Assembly (NCBI RefSeq): GCF_001723175.1
Contig: NC_064651.1
Coordinates: 744,001 to 808,000 of the forward strand
DNA length: 64,000 nt
Source: Penicillium oxalicum
Taxonomy: Eukaryota; Ascomycota; Eurotiomycetes; Eurotiales; Aspergillaceae
Direction: 5' to 3'
Below, one piece after another: positions 1 through 11,200 of the stretch. The notes under the pieces are model-generated. The model saw only the letters and a program-made list of their open reading frames with translations. It was not told the DNA's origin and ran no database searches. A program made the position numbers and the translations under genes. How positions within the stretch are numbered: the first letter of the stretch is position 1; each line of letters opens with the position of its first letter.

Positions 1-687
1 TGTTGAACCAGGGTAGGACGTGGAGGAACAGCCCAGAGTAACGCGAGTTACGAGCTGCCACACCCTGAAGGTAAGAGGACATGCCAGATGTGCCGTACAG
101 GGGCTCTCCCTTCTTGACCTTGTCCACCATCTCACGCATATCCATCTCCACTTCACGGCTGTTCTCAGTGAATCCATAGAAACGGTCTATCGATCCAGGG
201 TTAGTCTTTCAAGCGTTCAACCCCTCTCAAGCAGGGCCATTGAGGGTCTACACATACTGCATGAGCGCTGGTACAGAACGTGAAGACCACCAAGGAATCC
301 AATGGCAGTCGCCAAGCGCATGACAGGAGAGAAGCCACCGCGGCCGACATGCGACGGGCTCACTCGCTCCATGACCCAAAAGGCAATGGGGGAGACTGAA
401 GCAGCGGCTCCGGCCACCGCATAGTCGTTAGGACGAGCATATCCAAATACCCGGCGCAAGTGTCTAAACAGATTCAAATGGTGAGCTTGGGGGGGTTTCA
501 ATGGTCATGTCCGGGTAGGGAAGTATTGGATCTCGTACGGGTCGGAATCAATCAGCTGCGGGGCGAAGAATGATGGTTAGCTCGGGGAATCCATCTTTCC
601 GTATCAGGTCAAGGACTCAGCTCATACAGGATAGTCAGAGGCCACGCGCTTGGGAGGCACAACAACTGAGCTGTGATCGGAAGCCAT
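1..687 (-). CDS. NADH:ubiquinone oxidoreductase (complex I) 21 kDa accessory subunit, 3'-truncated by window edge
   Basis: Fungal accessory subunit of respiratory complex I in the mitochondrial inner membrane. Exons on the minus strand: 687-628, 555-539, 463-258 and 187-1 (continuing past the window). The start ATG at 687 gives a short leader (MASDHSSVV...), then the joined segment reading YPLIDSDPHLRRVFGYARP, which only appears after splicing out two introns with GTATGAG and GTACGAG donors. Two hydrophobic stretches (around DYAVAGAAASVSPIAFWVM and ATAIGFLGGLHVLYQ) fit the two membrane helices of the family. The last exon (NRFYGFTENSREVEMDMREM, later GLFLHVLPWFN) matches the family's C-terminal domain. 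The 17-nt second exon is easily missed by automatic prediction. The last residues lie outside the window. Family assignment rests on recognised sequence, not a search. Confidence 0.85.
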
Positions 688-945
688 GATGCCGTTTAGT
701 GGGGATTGTTGTGCAGAGTCGAAGTTCGAAGTTCGGAAGTTGGACGGAGGTTGTCCACTAGCCCGCTTTGGGACTAGCGCATAGCGGGCGGGACAGCACC
801 CGCCGCAGCCAATTGTACTCGTGGAGTAATTGGCGCGCGTCCAGACGCGTTTCTTTGGAGATTTAACAATCGTCTCGATAAGGGTACTGAGTCTCCGAAC
901 AATTGAGCGGTGCATTGTGTCAACTCCAGATTACGCATTACAACC

Positions 946-2008
946 ATGGGTGACTCACCGGAAGCTGTGCAATCTCCGACAAATGTGGACGATCTATTCG
1001 ACTACGACGTCGGCCTCGATGAGATCTTCAAAAACCAACCAGATACCACCGCTACCTCGAATGGCTCTAAACCGGCCACGGGCGATCCCACGTCCTTAGG
1101 TCTAGGGCTTGACGAAGAAGTCAAAGTCACAAAGCAACGAAAGCCTAACCCAAAACTTGACGAAGCTCGGTACGATTGATTGTGATCAACCTCTCGGGAG
1201 CATGATGAAGCATCAACCATAGCAGCGGCAGCAGCCAACTAACAGATCATCTCTAGTCTCCTTTCACAGCCAGGAATTCCCAAGCTGCGTCATACGGCCA
1301 AAAAAAAGCTCAGATTCAAGGGAAAGGGCCATGAGGTAGGACCATTCAGTCCTGTTATGATCGAGCCCCCTCCAAGCCTCTCGACTAACTCGATCGCCTG
1401 CAAACCATTAGTTCCAAGACACCGAACGATTACTAAACTTCTACCAATTATGGCTTGATGACCTCTTCCCGCGCGCAAAATTCGCCGACGGGTTAGCCAT
1501 GATTGAGAAACTGGGTCACACCAAGCGCATTCAAACCATGAGGAAGGAGTGGATTGACGAAGAAAAACCGAAGCCGTTTTACGACAGAACCAATACCGAC
1601 GACCCTGCTGGGTCATCCGCCAACCGAAACTCGGAAGGAGACAGGCCAAGAGACCACGTTGCAAATGATTCTACCACAAATCAAACGGGGACCGCAAATG
1701 ATGAAGACTTGTTCATGCCAGACCCAGAGGCGGAGAACCGGCGTCCTGTCAGCCATCCGGAGCCAGATGACGATGAACTCGAGGACCTTCTACGGGAACA
1801 AGATGGTGAAATCACATTTGCTCCGCCAAAACCAGTGCCTCGATCTCACCAGGACCATCCCGAACCTGACGATGACGATCTTGAAGATCTCTTGAGGGAG
1901 CAAGATGAAGTAATGGCGGATATGCCTAAATCCACATCCAGACCCGCAGACACGCCTATGGACGACTTTGATGCCGAGTATGAAGCGATGAACGAGATGG
2001 GACTTTAG
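946..2008 (+). CDS. CSM3: Replication fork protection complex subunit Csm3/Swi3 (Tipin homologue)
   Basis: Partner of Tof1 in the complex that stabilises stalled replication forks and supports checkpoint signalling and meiotic segregation in the nucleus. Exons 946-1169, 1257-1335 and 1412-2008 join in frame to about 299 residues. After an acidic N-terminus, residues about 70-165 form the conserved Swi3 domain: SQPGIPKLR, the lysine-rich KKKLRFKGKGHE, then NFYQLWLDDLFPRAKFADGL and MIEKLGHTKRIQTMRKEW. The C-terminal third is acidic and probably disordered. It carries two almost identical copies of HPEPDDDxLEDLLREQD (nt 1754-1804 and 1856-1906). The start at 946 is chosen because it opens the acidic leader LFDYDVGLDEIF seen in the family; an upstream in-frame ATG at 910 is possible. 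The gene is divergent from the complex I gene, with about 260 bp between starts. Confidence 0.9.
1754..1906 (+). repeat. Duplicated 17-residue acidic motif inside CSM3
   Basis: Copies at 1754-1804 and 1856-1906 encode HPEPDDDELEDLLREQD and HPEPDDDDLEDLLREQD, starting 34 codons apart. Sixteen of 17 residues are identical, but only the CAT, CAA and GAT codons match exactly; the other codons differ at synonymous sites. The duplication therefore looks old and held at protein level. Confidence 0.9.
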
Positions 2009-2769
2009 ACTGTGCCGTGGAAATATAATGTTCAATAAATAATGAATTCAAGGCAAACTGCACTCAATCTCCATCCCATCGAGCCCAAAAAATGAAGATT
2101 GCTCAACCAAAACTCTTCTAATCCCTGTGTTCAGAGCCATCCGCGAAATCTAAGGAAATTCGAGTACTTCCTGGTCAAATCTTAAAAACCAGTAATATGC
2201 CGAACCAAAGTATCAGCACAGGTGCTGTCTCTTCTGTCTTTCACTAGGCGCGACAAAATCCCTCCTCCCTCTTGTCTGTTATCATTGTTGTTGTCATGGT
2301 CTCGAAGCCTAAAGGATCTCAAAAAAAGTTAACGTATCGGAAGACGCCATGTTGACGATGTTCAAAATGGCCATGTCAAAATACAGCAGGTAATGGACGC
2401 TAAAACACCAGGTGAGACAACACTTCATCTTTCCCTGACTTTGAAGCAACGCTTCTTCCAAGTTCAGACCGTTCATAAGCCCTCCACCCGCTGCAATGAT
2501 ACCCTTACTCGAGATATTCAAAAGTGTGTGAATGACATATTCGAGGGATCAGAATCGAAGATAGAGATTAGTCGTATCATGCCCGGATGGAGATCCATGG
2601 GCCAAGGTCAGATCATATTAATACGTTAAAAAGGGGATAACAAAGAAAAAAAAACGAGAGAATCAAGAGGCTACAGGAAGAGCAGAACAATCCAATGAGG
2701 AATCAGAAAAAAAAAGTATTGGATACATCGTACGTTAAAGGCGAAAGGACAGGCAAGGTATCGTCATTT
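2009..2769. other. Intergenic, convergent 3' ends of CSM3 and RCC1
   Basis: About 760 bp between two converging genes. Small open frames occur but none has recognisable protein character. An A-rich segment lies around 2640-2715. I see no RNA gene or mobile element. Confidence 0.6.
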
Positions 2770-4588
2770 TCAGGCGGCATCGGTAAAAACGGAGAATTGA
2801 CCGCCGGCACCAGCCCAATTCAGCTTGCGATCACGGGTGGCGGTGTTATCGATCATGGTGGCGACCTCGATGTCATCGGAAGTACCTTGTCCGGTCTGGT
2901 AGGTGGCCGAGAAGCCCCAGGACCAGGCACGACCATTCGCGTCGATGGCCAGAGAGTGATCGGAGGCAGCGGCGACAACGACGGCATTGATGCCGGGAAC
3001 TTGGGTCGGCTCGATCAAGATGCGTGGTCGTTCGCGGTCATCCTTGATGACAGAGTCATCGGAAAGAGCGTCGAGCTTGATGCCACTTTGATGGCCATCA
3101 GCGCGTCCCCAGACCAGGCACTCGCCATCCGCGGTGCGAGCGATGGAGTGATGGGCACCGCCGCAGATTTGCGTGATCTTTCGGTTGGAGAGGGACTCGA
3201 CCCGTGTGGGGCGGGTGATGACGGCCTCATCCTCACCGGCGTTGTCGCGAATAGCCGTTGCGCCGAAGCTGTTCAGGCCCCAGGCGTAGACCGTGTCGTT
3301 GGCGTGGATGGCGAAGGAGTGGTAGGAGCCTGAGCCGATGGAGACGATATCCTTGCGCAGGCCAAACTCGCGGGGCTCGAGGCCGTGAAGCTTGTTGCGC
3401 TCGACAATGCGACGACCCAGCTGGTTTTGCTGGCCCGAACCCCAGGACAAAACGCTACCACGATCGTTGAGAGCGAGAACGTGGTTGGCACCGCAGGCGA
3501 GTTGCTTGATCTTCTTCAAGCCAGGGATCAGGATCGGAGTGGTCTGGATACGGTGCTCTGGATCGAAGCCCAGCACTCCGTCGTTGCTCTAGAAAAACAA
3601 GACGAAAGAGAAGAATGAATTAGTCAAACATGGCCACAGATGTCTAAATTGGGTAGTGCGCGTCGCAAGAAGCCAGAAAACTTACTCGGAAGGTTCCCCA
3701 GCCGTAGACTAGACCGTCATCGGTCAAAGCAAAGCTCGCGCTATCCGCGGCGGCGACGGCAACAAAGACAGTTCCTTCGGGGAACGCGCTTGAGAGAATG
3801 GGGGTGGGAGTGGACTCCTTGGGGTTGAGCCCACTGTCGTCGTCCGAGTCATCCGAGTCAGACCCGCTCTCTGCATCCTCCTTGATCTCTTTGTAACCGC
3901 CATCCCAGGCGGTATCACGGCCCAACGCGCCCTGATCGTTGACACCCCAGGTCAAGATCTTGTTGTCGTGTGTGAGCGCCAAGCAGTGCATGCCACCCAC
4001 GGCGATCTGAACCACACCCACTTCCTGGGCATCCAGGAGCTTGTTGAGTCGGGGCCGCTTCACATCAATCGCGTTCTTCGCAGCACCCAGACCGAGCTCT
4101 CCAGAGCTACCCTCACCGCAGACAAAGACATTCAGACGCGTCTTGGGGACGTCGTTGATGACAACCTTGGGGGGAGCGGGCTTGGTCTTGACGACCTTGG
4201 GCTTGGGCTCACGAACGACGCGAGGCTTCTTGGGCTCCCGAGGCTTATCCTCCTTGGCCTCCTCCTCGTCATCATCGTCGGCCTTGCGCTTCTTTGACGC
4301 GGGGGTCGGCTTGGTGGCAGTAGTGGTCTTAGCCTTGGTGGTTGCGGCGGCTTTGCCCTTGGACGCAGTGGACTTTGCGGCGGGCTGCTTCTTCGGCTTG
4401 GCGGCGGAAGTGCTCGCCTCGGTGGTTTCTTTTTTAGTCACCTTGGTGACCTTCTTTACCGCAGCCTTGGTGGTCTTGGTGGCAGGCTCGGCGTCGGTTT
4501 TCTTTGCGCGACCACGTCCAGTCGCTTTGGACGTGGTCGCTTTGGCGGGCTTGGATGGCCCAGCTTCCGCATTCTTCTTGGGAGGCAT
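2770..4588 (-). CDS. RCC1: RCC1-family Ran guanine-nucleotide exchange factor
   Basis: Chromatin-bound exchange factor that loads Ran with GTP, setting the nuclear/cytoplasmic Ran gradient for transport and spindle assembly. Exons 4588-3686 and 3588-2770 join as ...GTFR/SNDGVLGFD... to give 573 residues. Residues about 1-140 are a very basic Lys/Ala/Thr tail resembling linker histone H1, with nuclear localisation-type clusters (KKRKADDDDEEE, RVVREPKPK). Residues about 150-573 are the seven-bladed RCC1 propeller, with repeats of the type VFVCGEGSSGELGLG, ILTWGVNDQGALGR, VYGWGTF, VLSWGSGQQNQLGR and VYAWGLNSFG. An acidic serine loop (SGSDSDDSDDDSG) is inserted between early blades. The start at 4588 (MPPKKN) is preferred to upstream ATGs because the basic tail begins there. 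The long plus-strand open frames across this gene are antisense shadows. Confidence 0.92.
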
Positions 4589-5521
4589 TGTGGGTGCGGA
4601 AGAGGCGGACGTGGGTTTGTTGGCGAGGTTGCCAACAGTGAGGAGAAGAAAGAAGAGAATTGAGAAGTAAGTGATGCGCGATGAGAAGTGAGAAAAGAGT
4701 GGGGTGGAGAAAGGAAGAAGAGACGCGACAAAGCGATGCCAAGGGAACGTGGGCGCATTAAATAACAAAATATTCCCGACGGCATTCTCCCCGGCCTCCC
4801 CAGGCACCCGCGGAGGCTCAGGCACCCACACGCAGCTCCCGAAGACAAACAATCGTCACCGAAGGGTTTGATGGTGATGGCCATGCGTGATAAGGCAGTA
4901 AACCGTGATTGTTTGCTTTGCTGGTTTTGCCGAGCAGGCACCACTGCAGTGCTTGTTCTCACTCCCCCCAAAAGGACAATAGATCATTTTCGTTGACCAA
5001 GTATGTTTTGGGTTGTCTCTGTTTATTGCCTTGTCCAAGTCACTCCCGAGTAACTTTTCTTTGTCGATCACCGATATATTGCGTCAAAGTGACCTCCAAA
5101 GACAGACGAGTAACATGCAAGTACCTCAGCAGCGTACTCCCATACGTAGCTGTTGCCTTGAGAAAAACAAAACACAACCAGTATTTCGACGGTCTTCTAT
5201 GAAGTCTCTCTCATCCTTCCATGAAGGAGCCTGGATGCTCTCTAGCTTTCCAACCCCCAGAGAAGAAGTTTTGAGAGTGTCCATGCGCCTATAGACCCAG
5301 AACAAACATGAAGAACATTCTTTGTCGATTTCAAAGGATCCATATTCATTCATTTCGTCCTCATCCTGGTGCTCATGCTTGTGCTCGGGAAGATAAATTA
5401 TCTGCAAGTGGCTTCCCGTCATGCATCGTGGATGAACGGTGCCTCGGTCTTTTGAGCTCCTTCCAAGTCACAAGACATACATATCGCATATACCATGCAT
5501 GTTCCCCATGAAATGGAAAGC
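4589..5521. other. Intergenic, upstream of RCC1
   Basis: About 930 bp holding the RCC1 promoter (minus-strand gene) and the 3' flank of the next minus-strand gene. A pyrimidine-rich tract on the RCC1 strand (4620-4735) lies just before its start codon. No coding signal is recognised. Confidence 0.5.
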
Positions 5522-7405
5522 CTACACAGGGCCATCTGGCCGTTCAGCTTCATCGTGGCAGATCTTACCACACATGACCACGTTCTGACCCATCGGCGTC
5601 CATTTGACTTCGCGTGGGTTCAATGCAGCACTGGGCCTGCCCTCCTGATCTAGCTTTGAATCGGGACTGACGCTGACACCGCCATGACCCAGATAGGTCG
5701 GCGCCATCGTGACAATAATCGAGTTGATCAAGTGTGAATACTCCGAGTTGAGAAGCTCGCTCAGAATCGTGGCACCTCCCTCGATCATAACACTCTTGAT
5801 GCCTTCCGATGCCAGAGCACGAAGGACGGCTTCCCATCGCAATCGCCAATTCTGATTATATTCGACAATGCGCAAGAAATCACCGCCATAGCTCTTCAGC
5901 ATCATCAGCCGTTGCGAATCGATCCGAGCTCCCGGGGTGACCACGACCCAGGGTGCTTTGCCTTTTCCCTCCACCGCTGTTCGCAGCATTCGGCAGCTGG
6001 GATGAATGGACCATCGGGCCATGGGATCAATGACGATCGGACGTGGCTGCCACATCCGTCCCAATCCGCCAAACCCTCCAGCGCCTTCGAGGCGGCAGTT
6101 CAACCCAGGATTGTCTGCAAGCACGGTCCCCACGCCAACAAGAATGGCATCGTGACGGGATCGAAGGTAATGGGTCATGAGTTTCGCCTCGGGTCCAGAG
6201 AGTACCGTCTGCATGCCTGGCAAGAGGGAGAGCTTGGAATCCATGGACGAGGCATAAGATAGAGTGACGTGAGGGAATTGGCACTTCTTGTGAGAGTGAA
6301 TGGGCAGATATGGCTGCAGAAAGTCGAGCGAGAAGGATGGAAATGAAAGCGTGTCAGGTGGCAGATGTGCTCGTGCGGTGGTGAATAGGGATGATGCAGC
6401 TGCACTGGCATCGACAGCAGTACTCCCACACTTGACGATCCCTTGACCCTTGACCAGCTCATACCCTTCATGCGGAATCAACTCGACATCCGGATTCTGG
6501 AGGCGCCACTTGGAAGAGACATTACGCACATCCGCCACAGTCAGAAATCGCCCTCCGGCCTCGTCCAATTTGTCGGGCTCTTCACGAAACTTGGTATACA
6601 CCGATGATGGCAAATATCCCTTCACAGCCTCTCGGTGAGCAAATTCCATCAGCCCAGAGTTACGTTTCAGACAATCGATTTGATCCAAGTCATGAGAGTG
6701 CACGCTCTCACTCCCCGGAGTCCTAGCAATAGTGACCATCCGATAGCCGCCAACCCAACGCACCACTTTGATTTGAAAATTACACTGCCCGCCTTCTCGT
6801 ACACGCTTCTTGCGCGGTCGTTTGCCTTCCGGTAGCGGACGAGTCTCTGATGCAGTTTGATTTGGGCGCCGCAGCCGGCACATGTAATAATCTGTGATAC
6901 AGTGGCCATCTCTGCTGACATTGGTTCTCTGCTTGACCCAGACATTGTCGATGAATGGCCAATATGTTTCGAATTCCGGCAAACTGATCTCAACCGGATC
7001 TTTACATTCAAAGAGGATTCTCCGCACCCGAGCCAAATTGGGGGGATTGTCAAACATGCTCCGAGAGGATTGTCCTCGGACAGACGCCCCAGGCAAATCA
7101 GCAGAGCCATCCTCCTCCGGGCTTACGTTGATATGTGAAGACGCACTCTCCTGCCTGGGCCCCTGTGGACTGTCTGTCGCCAATGCGCTCGACAAGCTCA
7201 GTCGTGGATGAGCATCCACAGCCGGGAAATCTTCCTGCCTTCCATCCTGCGGTGGCGCGTCGCCGGAGATCCCCTGACTGTGAAAGTCTTGTTCAAGTCG
7301 CCCTAGACCAAGATCCGTACGTTTCTCACGAGAAGCATCCAATCTTGATCCATCTATCCCCGTCGGCGCGTCGGAAATCGACCCGTCCGATAGACCGTCA
7401 ACCAT
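5522..7405 (-). CDS. FAR1/WRKY-GCM1-type zinc finger fused to RIB7-type riboflavin reductase
   Basis: One uninterrupted 627-codon frame. Residues 1-120 are low-complexity. Residues about 121-270 resemble the FAR1/FLYWCH (WRKY-GCM1) zinc-finger fold: candidate ligands Cys176, Cys208, His236 and His238 (YYMCRLRR, GGQCNF, VHSHDL) within a basic segment (GKRPRKKRVREGG). Residues about 355-627 are a RibD C-terminal/RIB7 domain: HVTLSYASSMDSKLSL, LSGPEAKLMTHYLRSRHDAILVGVGT, DNPGLNC, then IKSVMIEGGATILSELL. RIB7 reduces the diaminopyrimidinone ribosyl phosphate with NADPH in riboflavin synthesis. Joining a DNA-binding-like domain to this enzyme is unusual. There is no methionine between about residues 253 and 388, so the enzyme has no start of its own in this frame. 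A 65-nt candidate intron (6464-6400) would give a separate RIB7 starting at 6471 (MKAASSLF...). Whether cells make the fusion, the short enzyme or both cannot be told from DNA. Confidence 0.75.
   Translation of the reverse strand: MVDGLSDGSISDAPTGIDGSRLDASREKRTDLGLGRLEQDFHSQGISGDAPPQDGRQEDFPAVDAHPRLSLSSALATDSPQGPRQESASSHINVSPEEDGSADLPGASVRGQSSRSMFDNPPNLARVRRILFECKDPVEISLPEFETYWPFIDNVWVKQRTNVSRDGHCITDYYMCRLRRPNQTASETRPLPEGKRPRKKRVREGGQCNFQIKVVRWVGGYRMVTIARTPGSESVHSHDLDQIDCLKRNSGLMEFAHREAVKGYLPSSVYTKFREEPDKLDEAGGRFLTVADVRNVSSKWRLQNPDVELIPHEGYELVKGQGIVKCGSTAVDASAAASSLFTTARAHLPPDTLSFPSFSLDFLQPYLPIHSHKKCQFPHVTLSYASSMDSKLSLLPGMQTVLSGPEAKLMTHYLRSRHDAILVGVGTVLADNPGLNCRLEGAGGFGGLGRMWQPRPIVIDPMARWSIHPSCRMLRTAVEGKGKAPWVVVTPGARIDSQRLMMLKSYGGDFLRIVEYNQNWRLRWEAVLRALASEGIKSVMIEGGATILSELLNSEYSHLINSIIVTMAPTYLGHGGVSVSPDSKLDQEGRPSAALNPREVKWTPMGQNVVMCGKICHDEAERPDGPV
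6400..6471 (-). other. Candidate alternative RIB7 start codon and 65-nt intron
   Basis: In another frame, ATG AAG G (6471-6465) is followed by a GTATGAG donor at 6464 and a GTGCAG acceptor ending at 6400. Splicing joins G to CT and re-enters the RIB7 frame as MKAASSLFTTARAH. The resulting protein of about 290 residues would match the usual RIB7 size. Weak point: I see no clear CTAAC-like branch site in the intron. Confidence 0.35.
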
Positions 7406-8204
7406 GTTGAAATGGGGGCCCAGCCGGGCAGCCCCAGAAGATGAATCAGTGGTTGCTCAAAAGGAGTACTCGCAGCCACATGTTTCAGCGCAGATAACCG
7501 CCACGAACCTTGCATGCAACTCGCGACCGAATCATGTATAGAATCTAGAAACGATAGGCCGTTGCGCTTAGATCGGCGCAAGGGTTGTCGTGTGGCAGCC
7601 GGACAGGCTTGGCGGTCTCGAATGGCGGAGAGTCGGGCGGTTCGGACAGAAGAAAAGCTCCGAAGCTTTTCGGGAGAATCAGATCGCGCCGGTCTTGAGC
7701 CCTGCATTCATTTGATTTGATTTACCAATTCCTCTTCACCTGCGCTCCAACTTTTGTTTGAAGAAGTTGAAAATTGTAGCCATAAAATTGCTGCTAATAT
7801 GTAGAGTTTGGTGCCGAAGATGAGGCTATCACCCAAGAAGTTTCCCATGTACTGCTCTTGGAGTTTTTTATTTGTCTGGCAGAGTGACGTACTTCGGCAG
7901 AACACTCCTCAATCATTCCGCTTTGGCACAGCCCGATTCCACATTTGCAAAGGAAGGGAAAAAAAAGGTTGAAAATGAAAAATAAACATTTACATCATTC
8001 CCATGCGTAATCACACTGAAGGAAGGGCTATAGAAAGAAGTGTACATCGGATGTCTAGGGCCCAGTGACTACGAGGGCCTAACAAGATAAGTGGAAGAGT
8101 TCTTTGAGCTCAACAGATCAGTATTATTTTCATTGGAATGACCAATTTCGCCCTGCTCGAAGAATCGATAAACAGGGGAGGAGGACGAAAGACAACTGCA
8201 AGAT
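7406..8204. other. Intergenic, upstream of the zinc finger-RIB7 gene
   Basis: About 800 bp containing the promoter of the minus-strand fusion gene and the 3' flank of NIC96. A minus-strand open stretch at 7711-7905 has one hydrophobic segment (TKLYILAAILWLQF) but no recognised family. The segment near 7950-8000 is A-rich. Confidence 0.5.
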
Positions 8205-11200
8205 CTAATACGCGCCAATCTCCGCACCAGCACGAGCGAGAGCTTCGTAAACCCGGGGTGGAAGTTTGTACTTGACCATACCCGAGAAGATCATAAGGTC
8301 CTTGGCCATCTGCAGCAATTGATCGGCGAAGCCCTGGTGCATGTCGGTCTCATAAGGGCCGCCCGTTTGACGGTGTCGCTCGTTGCCAATGCAGGTAATG
8401 CTCCACATGATGACATGCCCGACGTTTCGAGAGATCATCTCCGGCAGGGACGAGAATGATTGGGCGGCACTGCGGATCTGCGGGATCTGTCCTTGTGCCT
8501 GCAAAGGAAGGATGTTCAGGGCATTGATACACTGCACGTGGGATGTTAGTACCAAGAACACACGTTGTCAGCAAGGGAAAAGAGAGAAGACCTACATCAA
8601 GAGCGGGAGCCCACCGTCCGGCCTCCACCTCATACTTGGCCGTCAGCATACGGAGCAGAAGACCGCACGTATCGCGGTTGATCCCGCGGATCTTCTCATA
8701 ATACATCGGCTTCCCATCATAGAGGCTGATCATGGTCTTGCCCAACTCGACGGGGTCTTCGACAGAGGTCAGGCTCAGACTACTGCCGGGATCGACGGAT
8801 CCAGACTGGCCCTCTTGCACTCGGGGGCGGAGAGGCTGCAGCTTGGGCATGCTGGCTCCCAGCTCGATAGCGATGGCGTCAGACAGGGCACGGTTGATGA
8901 TGTCGATGACACGATCGTAGTTCTCCGCCAAATGATACAAAAGAACAGCGTCGGTGGTCAAGCCCTTGTCATCCGCCACGCCAGCAGCCTGGAGCGTGAT
9001 GTTCTTCAGGAAATCCTCTTGATCAGAGAGGTTGATCAGCTCCAGACGTTGTTCAATAATACCCTTGATCCGGGTCCCATCGTCTCGAATGTCACCCAGC
9101 AATTTGGCAAAATCCCTGGTTTCGAGAATAAATTCGCGAAGAGCTTCGTGGCAGACCGACGCTTGAGATTTGCCGAGGTTACCGCCCAAATCAGCATTCA
9201 GGCAGATGAGGGTAAAGTAGTCAATGGCAGCCTCGACATAGCCCGTTCGGAATTCTCGAGTGTACTGAGTGATGAGATAGCCGAAGTTGATCTGTGGGTA
9301 TTGCTTCACCGAAAACGACACTGCAGGGGTAGGGATTAGTTTCCGTTCACAGTTCAAGACACGCTCGATAACCACGGCACATCGGCCGTACACACTTCAC
9401 ACATGAGGAGAGAGGGTGCAAACTTACGTATCTCCTCTCCGGAGGTGTAAAAATCGGACACGCGCAGGAGGCCGTAGTAGGCCAAAGCGACAGCAAAGTG
9501 GACAGCTGTCACCGGAGCAAAGGTGCCCAGGTAGGCCACGGCTTGCTCAAACATACCACCCAAGATTTGCAGCAGGAAGTAAGTTCCATAGCCACCCGGT
9601 GAATCCTGGGCATTGTTCTTCGTGAAGACCCGTTGGCCGATCTCGGCAATATCAGTCTGAATATCCTCCAAGCCAAAGATGTCACCCGCCACCTCCTCGG
9701 CGCGGTCATCTTCCCGGGCGAGGCTGAACTGCAACCACATCCAATCCTCGACGCTCTGATTGATTCCCTCGAGACGACGACGGGACAAGTCGCAGCGACC
9801 AATGATCTTGTAGCAGGCCATTCGGTATGGATCCACGGTGTTTTCGGGCGCGTTTCGCAAGCGTTGTTGGTATTCGCCATTGATCTTCTGCTGCGTCTCT
9901 CGGGAAAGACGCTTGTCACGCGCGTAAGATGTCAAGTATGTCACGAACTTCTGGTCAAGGGATCGGAAGCCGAGATCTGAGGCCGCATAGCCCGCCGCCT
10001 CTTCGACAAAGCCACAGCGGAGCAGGTAAAAGATTAGGATCCAGCAGTAGTCATCGTTGACCATCTGAAGCTCGGTGCCGTCTGGAGCCAAATCTTTTCG
10101 CGCCGCCCGGAGACGGATGTACGCTCGGATCTTGTTGATTGTGCTCGGGATACCACCTAATTGAGCCTCGCGGGGATTCTTGGCAATGGCATTCTCCACC
10201 TCGCTGTAAAAGGACCTTTCCAGATAAGACCGCGTGCCCTGGAGAATCCGGTTCTTCAACTTGATGGAGTTTCGAGATTTGGAGGACTCATCCAGATACT
10301 CGGCCGCAAATTGACGTTCCCTCACCGCGCTAGGGTCGGTCTTATCTGTAATACTCGGATTTTCTTGCACAATGCTAATCAGTGCCCGGTATGCCGATAT
10401 CAACTGTTGGGGGACCTGTATGGATGATTCAGTATGATGCGAATGTTTCAACAAATGACGGAGCCATCGCGGAGAACACTTACATCACCGCCCGAGTGCA
10501 TCTCCACTTCCAAGAATTGACCCAAAATAGGAAACGTCTTGCCTTGAAGCCGGGCAAGGTTCAAATCCTGAACCTTTTCGGCGTAATGACCCATCTTCTC
10601 TCGCAAGAAACGAAGATCAGGCGAAGCGGCCGCGGCTCCTTCCGTGCGCTCCGTGGGAGCCTCAAAGAGCTGGCGACTAGCCAGGCCGGCTCCAGGAGTC
10701 CCAATGACGGACTTGTCCAGGCCCGAACGACCATAGACACTCCTGCGTGAGGCGGCAGGGCCACCCCCGGGCTTGGACTGTCTGGCCGATCGACCAAAGG
10801 CTCCACGCATGGTGGACTTGAGCTCATCACCAGCGGTGGCGTCCTTCTGGGAGAGGCCAAAGTGCTGGAAGATCTTTTGCCGCTGCTCTTCCCAATCCAT
10901 GTCCAGCTTCTCTTCCAAGAATGCATCAAAATCACGCTGCGCGCGGGAGAGGCTCTCGTTGATCATGACCTGACGACCACGCTGCTGAATGTTCCGCAAA
11001 AAACGCTGGTTGTCGGGATCGAAACTGTCTGCTTCTCGCACTGGAGCCACCGACGCTTGAGGGTCGAGAGATCTGAGGTCGCGCAATGCCTGACCTGGGG
11101 AGATTCCGGAGGAGGCAAGAAGGTAGTGGCTAGAAGGAGAGAACAATTAGTCAGATCCAGGATTTTTTCATCCTCTAGATAAACATCTGGGAGGATTTGT

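Noticed and set aside
2695..4670. Long plus-strand open frames (2695-3333 and 4041-4670) opposite RCC1
   Set aside because: They mirror the RCC1 exons; composition follows the GC-rich third positions of the real gene and no family signature is present.
7708..7905. Small minus-strand frame with one hydrophobic segment
   Set aside because: 65 codons, no recognisable family, no clear start context; possible but unsupported.
8383..9339. 318-codon plus-strand open frame opposite NIC96
   Set aside because: Antisense shadow of the conserved NIC96 solenoid exon.
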